Positions 23,313 to 35,710 of a stretch of 64,000 nt of DNA are shown here, piece by piece. This DNA comes from Gonocerus acuteangulatus (taxonomy: Eukaryota > Arthropoda > Insecta > Hemiptera > Coreidae): positions 36,069,751-36,133,750 of the forward strand of contig OX328125.1 of the NCBI GenBank assembly GCA_946811695.1. The letters are read 5' to 3'. Position numbers and translations under genes: made by a program. How positions within the stretch are numbered: the first letter of the stretch is position 1; each line of letters begins with the position of its first letter. Under the pieces are notes generated by a model that was given only the letters and a program-made list of their open reading frames with translations, did no database searches and was not told where the DNA came from.

Positions 23313-24733
23313 TATAATTTATTATTTTATTTATTATATTTTATATAAATTCTTTTAGGGCAGATCACCATTGCTGTGCAGCTCTTAAAGTAAAATAAAT
23401 ACAGAAAGATTTCGTCGGACCACAATCGTTTATGAGTACGGAGTAGCCATGAAGGCGTTGGATAGAGTCATTCCTTCTTAAATGTTTCCTTCTCTCTATT
23501 AAAAAAAAAAAATAAAATAAAATAAAATAAAACGATACAAACCAAAAAATTCCAAATCCTAAAGACTTTCCCTCAAAAAATTACTGTACGACGACAACGA
23601 TGCAACTGAAAATCCAATTGCGGGCGAAATGTTCAGACAAATAAACCGCGATGAGACTGGGTACTAATTGGAGTTGGTGAATACATCAGAGTGAGGTCAG
23701 ATCAAAGCTAGTGGAGTGGAACTCTGGTTAAATCATTTACCAACTATGGTTGAGTTGGTTTGACCAGACCACACTCGGGAAGGAGTGGGTGGGAGGGGGG
23801 TGCAAATAGACAGAATTCGGAGTACATCATTACATACTAACATTTCGACTATTATATTATGATAATTTATTTATGAGCACCCCGCATTGACAGCGTTTCG
23901 AACGACTATTATATTAAACAGATGGGTTAGTTTTGAAATGCTTACATTTGATAATTTTTATATTTTGCTTTGGAAAGAAATATCACGAATACAAAACGAA
24001 CTAAACGTTCGGGAAAGTGCGAAGTTTCATAACCTATTTATAATAGAAATACACGTTACTAAAATATGATCCATGCCTTAAGGTGGTGCAAAAAACGAAT
24101 ACGGGTACTGACACTTTTTTTTTTAACCGATTAGATATTCAAAACTGTATTTTTTTGGAAAACTTTACTCGCCAAGTTGGGATGTAAGTCCAGAATTTGA
24201 GATTTGAGACTATGTTTATAGAACAAAAACATTGTCTGACTTCTTATATCTTTTGATGAGCCAAATTGGCTTACCCAGTAGCGCAACCCGACGTAAATAT
24301 GGCCAAAAGCGGACCCAAATCCCAGCCTGGCGAGTTAATTATGAAAGCTTAGGCCTGAAGCCGAAAGCGAGACGAAGGCTTGAATCTCAAGACAAATCGC
24401 CGGCAAAAATATATCAAAATAAATATCTAAAAAATGTAGTGTTATTAACGTAGACCGTACCCAGACAATATTTAATTCGGTGTCTCAACGGTCATCGATT
24501 CCTCTCAAAGAGTGTGTTGGATTGAGAATTTTCGAAATGAGTTGGGCTGTTGTTGCCATCCTCCAATAAAGCCACGACATATGGTTTTTTCTTGCGGTCA
24601 TACATTCAAGTTTCGGTCACGCGCGATATTGCTTCATTTCGGTAATCTACGGCAATAGGTGCATTCAACGTGGTAGGACCCTTGTCCTTAGATAACTGTG
24701 TTACTATAAACATTTCTTGTCGACATCATGTTA

Positions 24734-24770
<37 letters not shown>

Positions 24771-25798
24771 ATTTTTGTGTGTGTTTGAAGTTGTACGTTC
24801 AACGCAAAATAAACAAAACATAAAGTGTACATTGGTAGCTAAATTTGATATCTCGAGGCCATAGTTTTTGGACCTTTTAGCTCTTGGCGTTTTGGGGTCA
24901 GGGACGGATTTTTCTCCCCAGGGAGAATTTCAAGAAGCAATAATATAATTAGAAGAGAATAGCTCTTGTAATCCGAACAAGCAACAATGCATATAATGCG
25001 ATTCACCTGCCAATGATATGTGGACATGGTATTCGATTCGTGAAACAATGCTCATTATATAAACAATAGTCTTACGAGGTATAAATAACTTTCTACCCTC
25101 GGGGTGATTAATGCAGTTCCGTATGGAATAAATATCTTGTTCAACGGTGTGAGTCGGAGGGAAAGAAATGCCTTAATAACATGAGGCAGACTTTAGGGAC
25201 TGTGTTGTTCGTTTCCACAACCATCCATAACGCTCAGAAACGTTGGCACAAATGCAAGCTCTTTTTTTTTTTTAAATTAAAAAATGTAGCTATAATGAAG
25301 CTAACTATGAGCCTCGACTACATCCGTCTTCCAATGATTCCAAGTGTCAACGATTTCGACTGACAAATGAATCTAGTATTCATTTAGAAACATTTAAAAA
25401 TTCTTTCCCTGTCTCGTTGGTTGCTGCGGTGTTATAATTGAGGCATTATCTCTTCAGCAGTGACTAGGGTTGGTTCATCAAAAAATCATATAACCACAGA
25501 AAAATGCTGTTTATAACACGGCTTAAAGAAATCAGCTATTACTATAAGAGATGGCAGACTTTTATTTATTGAAGTTATAGCAGTAAAACACGCAAAACAA
25601 TTTGAATAATGCGTCGTCATTGTTAGTTTTTGGCATTTTAACCCCTGTAAAATTTTGATAAGTCCACAGCTGATGCCAATGAGAGTCCCTCAGCTTCATT
25701 TGAGTAAATTGCCATAAGTCAAGTATTTAATTCACTCAAGGCAAAATCAATCATAAAGTATAGTTAGTTAGTTGATTCTAATAATATTGCTTACTAAC
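23313..25798. other. Mostly unassigned intronic sequence
   Basis: No gene or element could be supported. A (TA)n tract lies at 24740-24766. Frames near 24232-24453 show no family features. Confidence 0.35.
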
Positions 25799-26133
25799 CT
25801 GAATATAGTTCTGCGGTTGTCGCGAATTTGCTTTTCTTCTTGGGTGTCTTCCTCCTGCTGTACTTGTTCCTCCTCGGTTGCCAAAGCTTGCTGACCAACT
25901 CTAGCCAACTCCCCTCTCTCTTCCTCTTGGGCCGTGCTTCCTCTTCGTCAGCGGCGGGGGTGGGGTTCTGATGTCCGTTTCTCCCAGCCTCCCGCCGCCT
26001 TCCCAGCATTTCTATCTCGACCAGTTCATCCGGCCCCGGCCCGACCATAGTCCCAGCCGGCTCTCTTCTTCCGCATAGTCAACCTCCTCCGTTCTGCCGT
26101 CTCCACGCTCGCATCTCGAGCTGCGTCCAGCTC
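25799..26133 (-). CDS. ATP8B-like phospholipid flippase, first coding exon (5' UTR plus N-terminus)
   Basis: Minus-strand exon with much higher GC than its surroundings. Translation starts at the ATG at 26048, in a strong context (A at -3, G at +4) with an in-frame stop just upstream, and gives about 83 residues. The product begins MVGPGPDELVEIEMLG, then has acidic and Lys/Arg-rich stretches and no membrane segment, as expected for the variable cytosolic N-terminus of a P4-ATPase. The exon ends at a good donor (CAG|GTTAGT) in phase 1. The next exon (12195-12253) needs exactly one carried base, and the join reads through as a glutamate followed by TERRIKAND. A pyrimidine-rich stretch ending in CCATAG at 26134 could be an acceptor for an upstream non-coding exon; otherwise the transcript starts nearby. 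P4-ATPases flip aminophospholipids to the cytosolic leaflet. The family call rests on exon 2; this exon is tied to it by phase, spacing and base composition. Confidence 0.6.
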
Positions 26134-26508
26134 CTATGGGACAATACTCAGTCGAGAAGCAGAAAAAGAACTATTGTTTTTAGGATCAAGGTCGACGAAC
26201 TCGTTTTTTATCCTGTTATGCAAACCACTTAACCAGAAGTTAGGCAATCTATATTAAAGGGTTAGTTGTTTTCTCACATCATCTCATTCACATTAACAAA
26301 TTCTGACTAAAGCCTGTAAAATAATTGAAATTTAACAAGACCATTTTTTAATGATCTTCAAACCTCTTACAAATTTTTTGAAGTCCCTAAAGGACTTTGG
26401 AAGGATTTCAGGGGTTGAGGTTTTCATATTAAATGCTTTGTCGGCTAAAACGTTAGTTAATCACTCTTGTAACGGATCCAAAGATTCTAGATCGTACAAA
26501 AAACTTGG
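26134..26508. other. Upstream flank of the flippase gene; no feature recognised
   Basis: The region immediately 5' of the coding exon on the minus strand. It contains a pyrimidine tract that could serve an upstream 5' UTR exon; no TATA-like element is convincing. Confidence 0.35.
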
Positions 26509-26640
26509 AAAGAAGTCAGGGAATAGTCGGGATTCGGCTTAGAACAACAATTAGATTTTCGTAAAAATCCATATTACAAACGTTTTGGCATGCTCTTTGG
26601 CAGTCTTCATGGGCTAAAAGCAACAAAAAATATACAGAAT
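26509..26640 (+). mobile_element. Family F fragment
   Basis: AAGTCAGGGAATAGTCGGG, ATTCGGCTTAGAAC, AAATCCATATTACAAACG, TTTTGGCATGCTCTTTGGC and AGTCTTCATGGGC, in the same order as the copy at 48614. Confidence 0.65.
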
Positions 26641-26714
26641 TACCGAAGAGAACTATTAAAAACAGTTAAACAATATATTAGATCGACACAATTATTAAAC
26701 ACCTTAGATATCCT

Positions 26715-26800
26715 ATGGACAAGAATCAGCTGGCTGTACGCTATCAGCCCCTTGGGCCTTAGTGGCCCTGGTAAGGGACTGATTTTTTTATGTTTCTGAA
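26715..26800 (+). mobile_element. SINE (type 3) 3' end
   Basis: TGTACGCTATCAGCCCC, TTGGGCCTTAGTGGCCC and GGTAAGGGACTGATTTTTTT match the 3' end of the SINE at 30866-31140 (CTGCCCC..GGGCCCTTATTGGCC..GGGACTGATTTATTT). Confidence 0.6.
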
Positions 26801-28195
26801 TTAGCTCCTGCATCAAACCATAAAATATTAAATTGAAAAATAATTGAATATGATCGCAAAATAATTCTATATTGTTCGATATTATTGTTTCCCACCCTTT
26901 CTGTTATAAAACGTCAACACTTGCGGAACGTGTCTTTGGATGGAAAACTAGTCTTAGTTTGGAGACCCCTGTTCTCGCATAACTTCGCATTAGACGGCTG
27001 AGCGTCAAATATATCTAAAAACTGAGATATAAAAGCTAAATAAAATGATACGATTTTTATGCCCAATTGTTCGAGAAAAAAAAAAAATAAGAAGGAAAGC
27101 AGCATCTAATTCTATGTTAAATGGATGGTAAGCAGTGATAAAATCAGACATCTATTACCAGCTTGCATAATTGTACTTAGATTTACATTCGTTTGCATAT
27201 GATTGCTTTATAAATAGAAGCTATATTTAGCCAGGAATAGAATTTGAACTTGTTGATGAAACGTTTCGCTTGAAAAGGACATGGTTTTCGTGGGAGGAAT
27301 GGTAATACTTTTTCGTTATTAGTTAGGCAAAATACTGCTATTACTGATCATGAGTTAACAGGGGCTTTAAAGTTTGTTCGTGTTTAACGAACTTGCTCTT
27401 TCTTTTTTTATTCAATTGTAATTATAAAGACAGCGTAAGGGGGATTAATCAATACTGCAAATAAATAACGCCCGCAATCATGAAAAATGCAATATACTCT
27501 CTAGAACACTGATTTCCACATTGCATAATCAAATTAATAATATTATTATAGTTACGTACCTCAAAGGTTACATGAAAAAGTCAACACTAGAATTTAAAAA
27601 TTTGAGTGTACGGATAATAAAGTACCATGACGTTCATCACAATAATCCTTATATTCTCGTGTCACAAAAACGCCAAATATTGTCGATATATACGTGCCGA
27701 AATTGTTACGTAAGAAAATCCATAATTGCCAAGGTTTGGGCTGTAGAGCATCAGTAAATGCAAGAAATTATATTCTGTAATAGTCACAGTCAACATTATT
27801 CATCGAACACTTAAAATACTCAGAAATCGATTAAAAGTAAAAGTTACTTAAATTTTAGCAATACGGATACATTAACTTGTATATCTGTTTTATTTATTAT
27901 TTATATATTAATTTGTTCCATCCGCCTCTTTCCTTTAGGATCATAAGCCTCTTTTATGAAGTGTGTGTATGTATATACATATGCACGTTTATAATGTCGC
28001 AGTAAGCAGCGAAATTGACTTTTCAACCCAACTATTAAAAAAACTGCGAAAGAAGCAACCGTAAGAAAACAAAGAACTAGCAACCACTTTTTCCAACTAC
28101 ATACTATCTGAAAGAACTCAACAAGAAACTCACAGACTAAGTTCAAACCTTTCGTAATCCGTTATTTGGTTAAAGCAAACTGACTTTTAAGTAGA
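26801..28195. other. No feature recognised
   Basis: AT-rich; frames on both strands are short and unsupported. Confidence 0.35.
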
Positions 28196-28710
28196 ACGAA
28201 GTCCGATTCACAAGAATTATATTATATCATCTTCTACTTCAAGTCTAACCAAAAATTATAAAACTTAGTTTGGACGAATGTTAAAAAAAAACATTTCACT
28301 CAATCCGTTCGTTGTGGAGTACTCGAATTTTAAAATCTAGTTTTGTTTTCCGCCTTTCAAGGAAATGGGTAAAGATATCACCTTGATAGTGTTTTAATTC
28401 AATTCCCCACTTATAAATATATAGGAAAAATTGAATGCAAAACTTTATACGCTACTATTTGTTTTGCTTTGTTCCGATGGGAAGACACTACGATCTTGGA
28501 CTTTCGCTTTAGGCAAAATATTTTTGTGCCCAGGTTTATAAAAAAATCTGACCACTTTTGTGGGGAAATGTATATACACAAATTTATAAGATCGTTTTTT
28601 TTTTTTCGTGAGGCATGGGTTACGAAACGTCGACATATTTTGCCAGCACTCTGGCGGACATCACAGGCAAGTTTTCCTACCTACAGGGAGAGAGGAAACA
28701 CATACACAAA
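28196..28710 (-). mobile_element. Family A element, diverged copy 8
   Basis: Mirror orientation: AAGTCCGATTCACAAGAATT at the left is the family tail, followed by GGTAAAGATATCACCTTGAT, CTTGGACTTTCGC and ACAAATTTATAAG, with the head replaced by diverged CCTACAGGGAGAGAGGAAAC. No long (TA)n remains. Older than the copies at 15622 and 18273. Confidence 0.5.
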
Positions 28711-28736
28711 AAATAGAATTTAAAAACGGAATCAAT

Positions 28737-28777
28737 ACCTGTCTCTGGATAAGGCGAGTTCTTATCCAGAGACAGGT
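28737..28777. repeat. Perfect 17-bp inverted repeat, 7-nt loop
   Basis: ACCTGTCTCTGGATAAG, loop GCGAGTT, CTTATCCAGAGACAGGT. No T run follows and this is a eukaryotic context, so a terminator is not implied. It could be a remnant of a small palindromic element. Confidence 0.8.
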
Positions 28778-28810
28778 GTATATACGGAATCTGTCCATAT
28801 TTTTTTTTTT

Positions 28811-29865
28811 CATTTAACAGTCAATCTTACTTACTGGAAAAAGAAGAGTCAGCAACTTATAAAGACATAATATGTCTTGTAGTCTCTATCGATGTTTTAG
28901 CTTGAAAAAAAAAAAACTCCTGTGTCTTTCTCAGACTCAATCTTTAAAATTAAGACTCAAAAATGCACAAAAATTAGAAATAACTGCTTGGGACTAAATT
29001 ATTCGTGCAAAGATGGCATAGGTCAAGATACATTAATATCAGACTTGTATAATTTTAGTGAAAATAAGAATATATTTTGACTTAATCCAGGGTACAATTT
29101 AAGAGCAAGAACGTCATTTCTTAAACGAATTTCTAAAAATTTGAAAATTTCATACTTCAATCTGAAATTAAGAAATCTTAAGTGATCTGCTTCATAGTAA
29201 AAAGTTCAAATTTTATTTTTAATACATTTTACTCAACTTTTAAACACTAAAATTGCTCTTGTGAAAAATTATATTTTTTTAGAACAATATTGAAAGAAAG
29301 AAAGCCCTTTTTATTACTGTTTAAGTAAACGCTATCTTATTATTATTAGCATGATAATTTATTCAGGCACTTGGGACTTCAATAAATACAATCGTCCTAG
29401 AATTTATATAATTTGACGAAAAACAATCAATCTAACAATACTAAAGAAATGATTGAGCCATCAGTTTTGTAGTCACGTTTACGAGCACGACAATATTATC
29501 AAGGATATAATAGATGTGAGCTCCTAACAATTTCATCGTTCCTTTGGCAGGAAATTGTGTAACGATTGAAATTTAGAGGGTCACGAAGTAGTGTGAAAAT
29601 TGTTCTTTTTTATATGAAACGCTTTAGTTCACAAAGGAAAATTTTTCTAACAGCTAAAATGATGTAGTAAAGAAGCCAACAGAGCGGTAAATTCCGCCAA
29701 GAGGAAGTTAGTAATTGCAACTTCAAGTCGGAACAACTACCAACTACCCGTTACGAGGATTACGTGATAAGGCATGTTTTTAAACTAGGACATTTTATAA
29801 CGTTGAAAAAAGAGAAAAAAAACATGTTTTGTTAAATATAAAATAAGTAAATAGATAGTTGTGCG
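28811..29865. other. No feature recognised
   Basis: AT-rich; nothing supported. Confidence 0.35.
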
Positions 29866-30420
29866 TAAATGAAACCAAAAACCTTGTGTGGTTAAAATCA
29901 AAGTAATCCTTTCCAATTTATGAATAAAAAATAAATCAATATTTTTCAATTCTTCAAGTCATAAGTTTTATGTGGGATGTTAAAGTATCCAAAAATAAAA
30001 AAAAAGTTTCAATTCTTCGGGGGAAAAAATGGCTGCGCACTGTCTGACGAATGGAACCCCAATTTTTTTCACAGGCGATAGTCTGCAGGTGGCAATTTTT
30101 TATTTATAACAAAAAACTGAAATTATTTCGATAGAAGAAGGTTAAATCTACGTACTTTAGTATCAAATATCATTAGGAATCTGCAGTTAAAATATGAAGT
30201 TGATCGGGTGAAAATTGAAGGTGCTAGCGTATCGCCCGGTTTGTAAAACATAGTTTTTGAGAAAATTAATTATTTAATTAATTAATTAATTTTGAATTGT
30301 ATCGGGACATTAGTTGAAAAATCGAATTAAAAAGTTTTCCGCCACATAAACACTCTTGGATATAATTTTAAGCCCATAAAAAATAAAACGGTAAAAAAAA
30401 GTTACAAGGAAGTTTTACCC
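29866..30420 (-). mobile_element. Family C element, truncated or diverged copy
   Basis: Inverted relative to 34655-35525. Shared phrases include AATAAATCAATATTTTTCAA, CACAGGCGATAGTCTGCAG, AATATGAAGTTGATCGGG and ACATAAACACTCTTGGAT. It ends TTTTACCCCTCAA, close to the terminal CCCC-TTAA of the intact copy. Confidence 0.6.
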
Positions 30421-30663
30421 CTCAACATGAAATTACAAATTTTGAAGAGAAACTCTACTGTATAATAAACTGAACGAATAAAAAAAACTGGCAGACTAAA
30501 ACGTTTCGGTAGAATATTTTTTGGATTCTATTATAGAAAATTCTTATATTTTCCTTTGTATTGTGTTTTCTCCCTCCCGGTGGGGTGGGATTAAAAAAAA
30601 AAAGAAGAAATTATAAATAGTCAAGAAAGGTCATGGATTTTTCGTATATTTTGTATAGTAATA

Positions 30664-30760
30664 AAATGCCCGTCACGCAGGAGATGCATAACTAAGCACA
30701 TTCCTGAGGAAATTGGATAGTGTACGCCGCATTCCCGTCAAATTTTCTTAAAATTGCATT
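30664..30760 (-). mobile_element. Family B 3' terminal fragment
   Basis: AAATGCCCGTCACGCAGGAG, ATGCATAACTAAGCACATTC is the mirrored family B tail and terminal inverted repeat; the rest is absent or too diverged. Confidence 0.6.
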
Positions 30761-30865
30761 TATAAATTCAGAACAAATTGTTTTAGTCTATAATATTGGG
30801 GGCAAAATAGTGAATTTTTCTTCAGGAGATCAACCGCAATATCCACCTCCTATCCTATAGAGTGG

Positions 30866-31140
30866 TGTGAGGTTAGCTCAGTGGTAGAGCACTCGAGTAA
30901 TGAACTGGAGGGTTCGAGGGTTGGATTTGGGGTCCCAGATCGTCCCTAGCATCACCCAGCCTTTAATTAATTACATAATTATTTAATGGGTACCTGCAAA
31001 GGGAAAAATCAGGCGGCCGGAGCATACTACTGACCACACTATCTCCCTAGTGTGCCGTATGGTCGAGAATCAGATACCTTTACAGTGTCTGCCCCTCTGG
31101 GCCCTTATTGGCCTGTTACGGGACTGATTTATTTATTTAT
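30866..31140 (+). mobile_element. tRNA-derived SINE (type 3), near full length
   Basis: Head GAGGTTAGCTCAGTGGTAGA, GCACTCGAGTAATGAACTGG, box B-like GGGTTCGAGGG, then a body with CAGGCGGCCGGAGCATAC, GTGCCGTATGGTCGAGAATC, AGATACC, TCTGGGCCCTTATTGGCC and GGGACTGATTTATTTATTT. Fragments of the same SINE occur at 26715 and 49618. Confidence 0.7.
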
Positions 31141-31449
31141 TTTATCCCATAGAGTAACAATATTTTTTCGCGAACAACAGTAGGATGACAGCATAAAAAT
31201 CTTAAATGGAGAACACTAACTGAAATTCAAGTACTAAAACTATATTTACAGCAACAATAAAACTGGAGCCAGGAGTAGGAATACTACTTTGACCCTGATT
31301 CTCAGAGGACTGTTATACAGAAGCCCTAACTTCTCATTGGTACTCCACCCACATCCCCATTCTGCGTGACTACTCGTACAGCCTACTTATAGGTCTGCCA
31401 GTGTACCTTTCTTTCTGCCAATCTTTAAGAAATGGTAGTAGGTAGTAGG

Positions 31450-32895
31450 GAATAGTATTTCTTACCGAAGGAATGTAGCTATTGAACTCCCGGAAGATTG
31501 TTTTTTTTTTTTTAAATGTTTTCAAATCGTCAAAAGATCCAACCTCTGCTAGACACCGAAAATGACCCCGATATAATTTGATGACCCCAGAGGTCAAGGG
31601 TTCTAAATAAAATACTCAATGTTTTGAGGAAAATGAAGTCAAACTTGTACATGTGGTAAGAGCAAAAGCTAGATTTTTACAGTTCAGATCATATTAGACG
31701 AATCCTCATGTCCTTAGCTGTTAATTATTGATGATACATGATAGGTACACCATCCGGTTTACGATTAATGTGCAAAAGAATAGGAGAATCCGCACATAGA
31801 CTCTTTAATTTCCTTCTGGACTTAATATTACAAAAGTGACAATACTCAAGAGAACACAAGCTAGGTGGCAGCAACTGTCAAGAAAATCACATGGATCTCG
31901 TTACCACCCCCAAGATTACGGTGTTCACAACCTTTTCCTGTATCTAGCTCATTTTTTTTTCTTTTTCAAAAATGGCACTTAATTTGTGCCATTACAGGTC
32001 ATAATTTGTGTTTCTTCGCCACGAAACTTAGTATATAACTTTCTCATGACAAACGATTGGACGAGTTCGTTAAACAGGAAAAACCTTCCATCTGAAGGGG
32101 GAGTTTACTCTGGACACAAATTACTAATATGCCCCTAACGTGAGAAAGTGTTGTTACCTATATTTCAACTCAAACTCGGCATACATTGTTTTCATCTAAA
32201 GAGAAATATGTCAGGTAAATATTAACTAAATCGGTACACTAGGAAGGGGTTACTCCGAAACCAAATTATTACTTTGCCCATACCGGTCGTTTTATATACT
32301 TCCTTGCAACGAAACTAGGTAGATATCATGCTCAAGTAATAAGGAACATGTTATGCAAAATAAAAGAAAATCAATCCTTCAGAACAAACAAACAATATGA
32401 AATAAAAAAATCAACGTACCCACATTATAAAAATCAAAGAAAACACAGCACAACGACACTCATGAAGAGTAGAAACCGTTTTGACTTCACAGAGAATAGG
32501 ACACAGCATTGACCTACAGCTACCTCATAAGCAACCTCCATTACCCAACGTGCAGCACAAAAAGCTCAGTAGAACTTACACGAACTAACTGCCACATTTA
32601 CGACCACATAAGACAAACCATATAACCAAAACATTAGACGTTTTAGTAGATGACGTGCAGTCTATCGAAACATTGCTCACATTCATTAGAAAAATCAACA
32701 TCTACAAATACATATAAATTATCGCATTGCCATTGACCCATTAGGTTAGAGGCAGAATAATTAAGGAAAACAAATAATTACAAGTATAAAATATTTCAGC
32801 TTCTTTTAATAAAATTCGACTCAAATGCGGCAAACACTACCCGGCTTGCTGAGGAATGTGCTAGAATATGGAACTCCCGCGTGATGCAATTTTTA
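31450..32895 (+). mobile_element. Family B element, diverged copy 3
   Basis: Starts with ACCGAAGGAATGTAGCTATT, then TAGACACCGAAAATGACCCC; interior from 31950 with CACGAAACTTAGTATATAAC, GACGAGTTCGTTAAACAGG and three GGTTTACTC subunits; ends GAGGAATGTGCTAGAATATG and a diverged tail CTCCCGCGTGATGC. The (TA)n tract is lost and several hundred bases in the middle are unrelated. It is directly followed by the copy at 32941. Confidence 0.55.
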
Positions 32896-32940
32896 GCCTT
32901 TTTCTAATTGACTAGAGTCAGTAGAGGAGTATTGTCTCTT

Positions 32941-33066
32941 TTTTAGCACTTTCCTCCGAAGGAAAGTAGCTATTGAGGTTGGACTCATGACGGAATTTTT
33001 GAAAAATTTCTTCAAATCTTTATCGATCCTACCTAGTAGACACCGAAAATGACCCCCGTTAAAATT

Positions 33067-33141
<75 letters not shown>

Positions 33142-34203
33142 CTGTTAACACGATAGCGGCCAGAGTTTTTGTTTTTTCGTCACGAAACTTGGTATATAGC
33201 ATTCAATTAGCAAACGATTGAACGAGTTTGTTAACCACCAAAGTCTGTCCACGGGAAGGGGGGTTTACCCCGAACCCAAAACACTAATTTGACTATGTCA
33301 GCCGTAATATTTGTTATATTTCAACGAAACTTGGTATTCGTAGTGGTAATATAGAGAGAAAAGTGAGATATAAAAATGAACTAAATCGGTTCATTAGAAG
33401 GGGGGGGGGGGTTTACTCAGGACCCACAATACCAATTCGCCACTACCAGCCGTGATTTTTGGTATATTTCGACGAAACTCGGTATTCGTAGTGCTAATCC
33501 ACAGGTAAATATGTGTTGTAAAAATAAACTAAATCGGTTCATTAGGAGGGGGGGTTTACTCCGGACCCACATTACCAATTCGCCACTACCAGCCTTGATT
33601 TTTGGTATATTTCGACGAAACTCGGTATTCGCAGTGGTAATCTACAGGTAAATATGAGTTGTAAAAATAAACTAAATCGGTTCATTAGAAGGGGGGGGGG
33701 GTTTACTCCGGACCCAAATTCCTAATATACTCATACCGGTCGTAATTTCTGCTGTATTGTAACGAAACATGGTATACGTCGTGGGTACCTCATGAGAAAG
33801 AAGTGTTGTAAAAATGAGCTGAATAGGTCAATCGGAAAGCGGGGGTTTAATTTGTAATATATTTCAATAGAAAAGCCCGCCAGACGTAGGTTCACAAAGC
33901 CGCCGCAAGGAGCGCTTTCTACCACTAGAGTGACTGTATCCTGTTCCTGCGTTTGATCAAAATACGATAATATGAGGTTTTTTGTATTTATTACGTAGTG
34001 TAGTAGGTACCATGTGTAAACATAACTCTGGAAGCAAATTAATAATTGATCAGTTACTCATTACAAAATTAAAAGAGAACTATTCACGTTTCTATTTTAA
34101 TTATGTAGGATATTTTAAGCAGATTGTTCTGGAAAGCAATCTACACTACCCAAATTCTGAGGAAAGTGCTTAGTTATGCAGCTCCTGCGTGACGGACTTT
34201 TTC
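32941..34203 (+). mobile_element. Family B element, complete copy 4
   Basis: Reference copy. Head TTTTAGCACTTTCCTCCG, AAGGAAAGTAGCTATTGAGG, GACACCGAAAATGACCCCCG, (TA)n (33064-33131) ending in a short TG run, CTGTTAACACGATAGCGG, GAACGAGTTTGTTAACCACC. Then four subunits with a period near 145 bp, each with a G run (33402, 33548, 33692, 33833). The end is GAGGAAAGTGCTTAGTTATG, GCAGCTCCTGCGTGACGGAC and T5. The 12-bp ends AGCACTTTCCTC and GAGGAAAGTGCT are exact inverted repeats; the 3' tail lies beyond them. Non-coding. Confidence 0.75.
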
Positions 34204-34258
34204 TAATTGACTAGAGTCAGTAGAGGAGTGTTGTCTCTTTTTTAGCACTTTCCTCCTC
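34204..34258 (+). repeat. Repeat of the family B upstream junction plus new family B start
   Basis: CTAATTGACTAGAGTCAGTA, GAGGAGTGTTGTCTC and TTTTTTAGCACTTTCCTCC repeat 32904-32957 with one difference, 1.3 kb away. After CCTCC the element breaks off. Confidence 0.8.
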
Positions 34259-34650
34259 TCTTTTTTATATAAAAGTTTTTACTGTTCATATAAAACGACT
34301 AGGAGTGTTAAAAGTAGACAAGTAAAGACTGTTTATTCCAATATCTGCAGAGTTTAATTTATTTGAATTAAATAAACATTAATTTCCAATAAATATTCAT
34401 ACATTTAGTATATCAAAATGATTATATAAAAACTTATCTTATTTGTGAGTGATAATATCTATGAAACATTCGCATTTATAATGCAAATTGGGCCTTTAAC
34501 GGAAAGGAATGTCAACAAAGGCAGGCTAGTATTTACCAGCTAAGGGAAGGGAAACAAATCATTAAACTTAATCACTGAATAATGCCGTTCAAATCACTAG
34601 GAGTTTCACTGTTTCCAACGAGTAAAAAGAAACCAACCCGCAGAACTCGC
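34259..34650. other. No feature recognised
   Basis: AT-rich; nothing supported. Confidence 0.35.
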
Positions 34651-34654
34651 TTAA

Positions 34655-35525
34655 GGGGTAATAGGTACTAAGTAGTAACATTTTTTGTTTACCATTTTTT
34701 TTACGGGCTAATATTCTTCCTAAACTAATCAAGAATGAAATCCAAGAGTGTTTATGTGAAGACTTTTTTTTTTAAATGGGCAAAAAATACGATTTTCCGA
34801 GTGAAGTCCCGAAACTGAGTGAACGCGATGCTAATTTGAAGATAATGTTTTGAGCGAACTTCGATTGGTCCCTTTTTAATTGTTGTTTGGTCCTCCTTCA
34901 ATACCTACATTTCAAAATTAAAACCCATTTTTTTTTTATCTTTATTAGGTACAAGAAAGTATGAAAAAAATAAATAAGAAAAAAATGAACATTTCAGAAC
35001 ATTAAATTTTAAAGTCGTTTCTAAAAACTATGTTTTTCAAATCGGGCGATACTCTGGCGTCTTCAATTTTTGCCTGATCAACTTCAAATTTTAACTGCAG
35101 GTTTCTAATGATATTTTCCTGTCAAGTAAGTACGATTTTTTCGATTCATTGAATTATAACGATTTTATGATCGATTTTTGACGGATTATTTAATTGAAAA
35201 TGAATAATTGTTCACAATTTCCGAAAAAAATTACTACATTAATTACAATCCTACGTACTTTACTAGATTTAGCCTTCTTCTTTCGAAATAATTTTAGTTT
35301 TTTGTTCTATATTAAAAATTGCCGCTTGCAGCCTATCGCCTGTGAAAAAAGAGGATTTCCGCGGCCATTGTTTTTTCGAAGAATTGAAACCTATTTTTTT
35401 TTTTATACTTTAACATGCCGTTAATAAAACGTTTGATATAAACAATTGAAAAATATTGATTTATTTGTTATTTATAGATTCAAGAAAATGAATTAGATTT
35501 TGATCGGACAAGGTAGTATTGCCCC
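34655..35525. mobile_element. Family C element, TTAA-flanked, intact ends
   Basis: TTAA at 34651-34654 and 35526-35529. Ends GGGGTAATA and TATTGCCCC form a short imperfect inverted repeat. The 871-bp interior carries short frames only. TTAA targets are used by piggyBac and Sola3-type transposases; GGGG ends are not the usual piggyBac CCC, so the superfamily is open. A second copy is at 29866. Confidence 0.6.
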
Positions 35526-35534
35526 TTAAGCTCG

Positions 35535-35710
35535 GGGCGCTCATCCAATATATATATCATATATACACTCATACAAATTTAAAGGACTGGTTTTCCGTGA
35601 CCTATAAGGAAGATGAACATTTCTCGTCGCAGTCTTCTGGATTGAGTCTTTGGTCGACGTCAAAAGCCAGTCTTTCTTCCTGTAGAGAGGGTGATAACAC
35701 GCTAAAATCA
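35535..35710 (-). mobile_element. Family A 5' fragment, diverged copy 9
   Basis: A short (TA)-rich tract, ACAAATTTAAAGGACTGG, TTCTGGATTGAGTC and TTCTTCCTGTAGAGAGG then ACGCTAAAAT follow the mirrored order of the family A head. Confidence 0.45.

Noticed and set aside
30870..30925. Possible tRNA gene (GAGGTTAGCTCAGTGGTAGA)
   Set aside because: T-arm is poor, no acceptor stem, and it is the head of a 270-bp SINE present elsewhere.
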